Below, in pieces: positions 61,720 through 64,000 of a DNA stretch of 64,000 bases; within the stretch, counting starts at the first letter, position 1; every line of letters begins with the position of its first letter. Made by a program: the position numbers and the translations under genes. The stretch comes from Periplaneta americana (taxonomy: Eukaryota; Arthropoda; Insecta; Blattodea; Blattidae): NCBI RefSeq assembly GCF_040183065.1, contig NC_091120.1, positions 192,869,627 to 192,933,626 on the forward strand. The letters run 5' to 3'. Below the pieces are notes generated by a model. That model was not told where the DNA came from and searched no databases. It was given only the letters and a program-made list of their open reading frames with translations.

Positions 61720-64000
61720 TTTACTCTGCTCCCCTAGTCTACTCTGTCCTAATCCATTATACTCGGCTCTTCTCTTTCTGCTCTCCTATTCTATTCTAGT
61801 CTACTCTTATTGTATTCTATTCTGCTCTCCTACTCAATTCTACTCTACTCCCAATGAATTTAATTTTACTTTGCTTTCCTATTGTATTCTGCTCCCCTAT
61901 CCTATTGTACTCTGCTCTCTTATTCTGCCCCTAATCAATTTTACTCTGCTCTTCTACTCTGCTGTACTCTGCTCTTCTACTTTGTTGTACTCTGCTTTCT
62001 TATTCTATTCTATTCTGCTCTCCTATTCTATTATACTCCTAATTAGTTTTACTTTCCTATTTGATTCTACACCTAATAAGTTTTACTTTCTTGTTTTATT
62101 CCATTCTATTCCGGACTCCTATTCTATTCTACTCTACTCCTAATCAATTTTACTCTTCTGTTTTAGTCCATTCTATTCTGCTCTCCTATTCCATTCTACT
62201 GTACTCCTAATCAATTTTACTCTTCTGTTTTAGTCCATTCTATTCTGCTCTCCTGTTCTATTCTACTGTACTCCTAATCAATTTTACTCTTCTGTTTTAG
62301 TCCATTCTATTCTGCTCTCCTATTCTATTCTACTGTACTCCTAATCAATTTTACTCTTCTGTTTTAGTCCATTCTATTCTGCTCTCCTATTCTATTCTGT
62401 TGTACTCTTAATCAATTTTACTCTGCTCTCCTATTCTATTCTACTCTACTCCTATTTTATTCTGCTCTCATATTCTATTCTACTGTACTCCTAATCAGTT
62501 TTACTCTGCTCTCCTATTCTATTCTATTCACCTATTCTATTCTACTCTACACCTATTTTATTCTGCTCTCCTATTGTATTCTACTCTACCCCTATTCTAT
62601 TCTACTCTACTCCTATTTTATTCTGCTCTCCTATTGTATTCTACTGTACTCCTAATCAATTTTACTCTGCTCTCCTATTCTATTCTATTCACCTATTCTA
62701 TTCTACTCTACTCCTATTTTATTCTGCTCTCCTATTGTATTCTACTGTACTCCTAATCAATTTTACTCTGCTCTCCTATTCTATTCTACTCTGCTCCTAT
62801 TTTATTCTGCTCTCCTATTGTATTCTACTGTACTCCTAATCAAGTTTACTCTGCTCTCCTATTCTATTCTATTCACCTATTCTATTCTACTCTACTCCTA
62901 TTTTATTCTGCTCTCCTATTGTATTCTACTGTACTCCTAATCAATTTTACTCTGCTCTCCTATTCTATTCTATTCACCTATTCTATTCTACTCTACTCCT
63001 ATTTTATTCTGCTCTCCTATTGTATTCTACTGTACTCCTAATCAATTTTACTCTGCTCTCCTATTCTATTCTATTCACCTATTCTATTCTACTCTACTCC
63101 TATTTTATTCTGCTCTCCTATTCTATTCTGCTGTACTCTTAATCAATTTTACTCTGCCATCCTATTCTATTCTACTCTACTCCTATTCTATTCTGCTCTC
63201 CTATTCTATTCTGCTGTACTCTTAATCAATTTTACTCTGCCATCCTATTCTATTCTACTCCTATTTTATTCTGCTCTCCTATTCTATTCTACTGTACTCC
63301 TAATCAATTTTACTCTGCTCTCCTATTCTATTCTGCTGTACTTTTAATCAATTTTACTCTGCCATCCTATTCTATTCTACTCTACTCCTATTTTATTCTG
63401 CTCTCCTATTCTATTCTACTCTACTCCTAATCAATTTTACTCTGCTCTCCTATTCTATTCTATTCACCTATTCTATTCTACTCTACTCCTATTTTATTCT
63501 GCTCTCCTATTGTATTCTACTGTACTCCTAATCAATTTTACTCTGCTCTCCTATTCTATTCTATTCACCTATTCTATTCTACTCTACTCCTATTTTATTC
63601 TGCTCTCCTATTCTATTCTGCTGTACTCTTAATCAATTTTACTCTGCCATCCTATTCTATTCTACTCTACTCCTATTCTATTCTGCTCTCCTATTCTATT
63701 CTGCTGTACTCTTAATCAATTTTACTCTGCCATCCTATTCTATTCTACTCCTATTTTATTCTGCTCTCCTATTCTATTCTACTGTACTCCTAATCAATTT
63801 TACTCTGCTCTCCTATTCTATTCTGCTGTACTTTTAATCAATTTTACTCTGCCATCCTATTCTATTCTACTCTACTCCTATTTTATTCTGCTCTCCTATT
63901 CTATTCTACTGTACTCCTAATCAATTTTACTCTGCTCTCCTATTCTATTCTATTCACCTATTCTATTCTACTCTACTCCTATTTTATTCTGCTCTCCTAT
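61720..64000. repeat. Pyrimidine-rich satellite reaching window end
   Basis: More than 2.2 kb is built from short blocks such as CTCCTATTCTATTCTACT and CTAATCAATTTTACTCTGCT. Blocks combine into units of about 100 bp. From about 62930 to the window end a 490-bp higher-order unit is repeated with almost no change (for example 63121 corresponds to 63611 and 63241 to 63731). The T/C bias leaves long spurious frames. It lies in TUBGCP6 intron 6. Confidence 0.93.

Noticed and set aside
61664-62760. Leu/Ser/Tyr-rich frames in the right-hand satellite
   Set aside because: They follow from the T/C-only repeat composition; no start context, splice context or family likeness.

Overview
This window looks like insect nuclear DNA, most likely from a cockroach or termite (Blattodea). 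I think of Periplaneta americana because the truncated LINE reverse transcriptases and the tRNA-derived SINEs resemble repeats I recall from that genome. That is recognition, not a search. The DNA is AT-rich, introns are long and packed with transposons, and I see no prokaryotic gene layout, CRISPR array, rRNA or convincing free-standing tRNA. I saw no LTR retroelement.

Three host genes can be assembled exon by exon, with every splice phase agreeing. (1) The 3' part of a SASH1/SLY-family SH3-SAM adaptor gene lies on + (exons 3722-3961, 6463-6613, 8160-9604); its 5' part is upstream of the window. (2) A complete secreted acid-lipase gene lies on - from 40388 to 13747. It has eight coding exons and 403 codons, a signal peptide, and Ser-Asp-His catalytic residues. 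Two of its seven introns use GC donors. (3) The 5' part of a gamma-tubulin complex component 6 gene (TUBGCP6, Grip163 in Drosophila) lies on + from 48896. Six coding exons (411 codons) are in the window and the gene runs off the right edge. The three proteins have unrelated jobs: signalling scaffold, extracellular lipid hydrolysis and microtubule nucleation. They do not form a pathway.

Almost everything else is transposon or satellite. Region 1-3700 holds LINE, SINE and mariner-like debris. 3.9-8.1 kb holds DNA transposons inside the SASH1-like introns. 9.6-13.7 kb is intergenic with a LINE and a TA-flanked DNA transposon. The lipase introns (13.9-40.3 kb) hold many hAT elements, including one full-length copy (20121-22316) with an uninterrupted 494-codon transposase and a perfect 8-bp target duplication. 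They also hold a 1.8-kb CCAT-rich minisatellite. 40.5-48.9 kb is intergenic with a SINE-interrupted mariner and a hAT element. The TUBGCP6 introns hold three LINE insertions, two further hAT elements, a pogo-like element with a nested SINE, a hAT-like element with an internal 162-bp tandem repeat, and a pyrimidine-rich satellite with a 490-bp higher-order unit that reaches the window end.

I found no clearly new biological system. The points most worth following are the two GC-AG introns in one lipase, the apparently intact hAT element, a repeat family with unusual 7-9 bp target duplications, and the number of insertions ending within 26-76 bp of splice sites.
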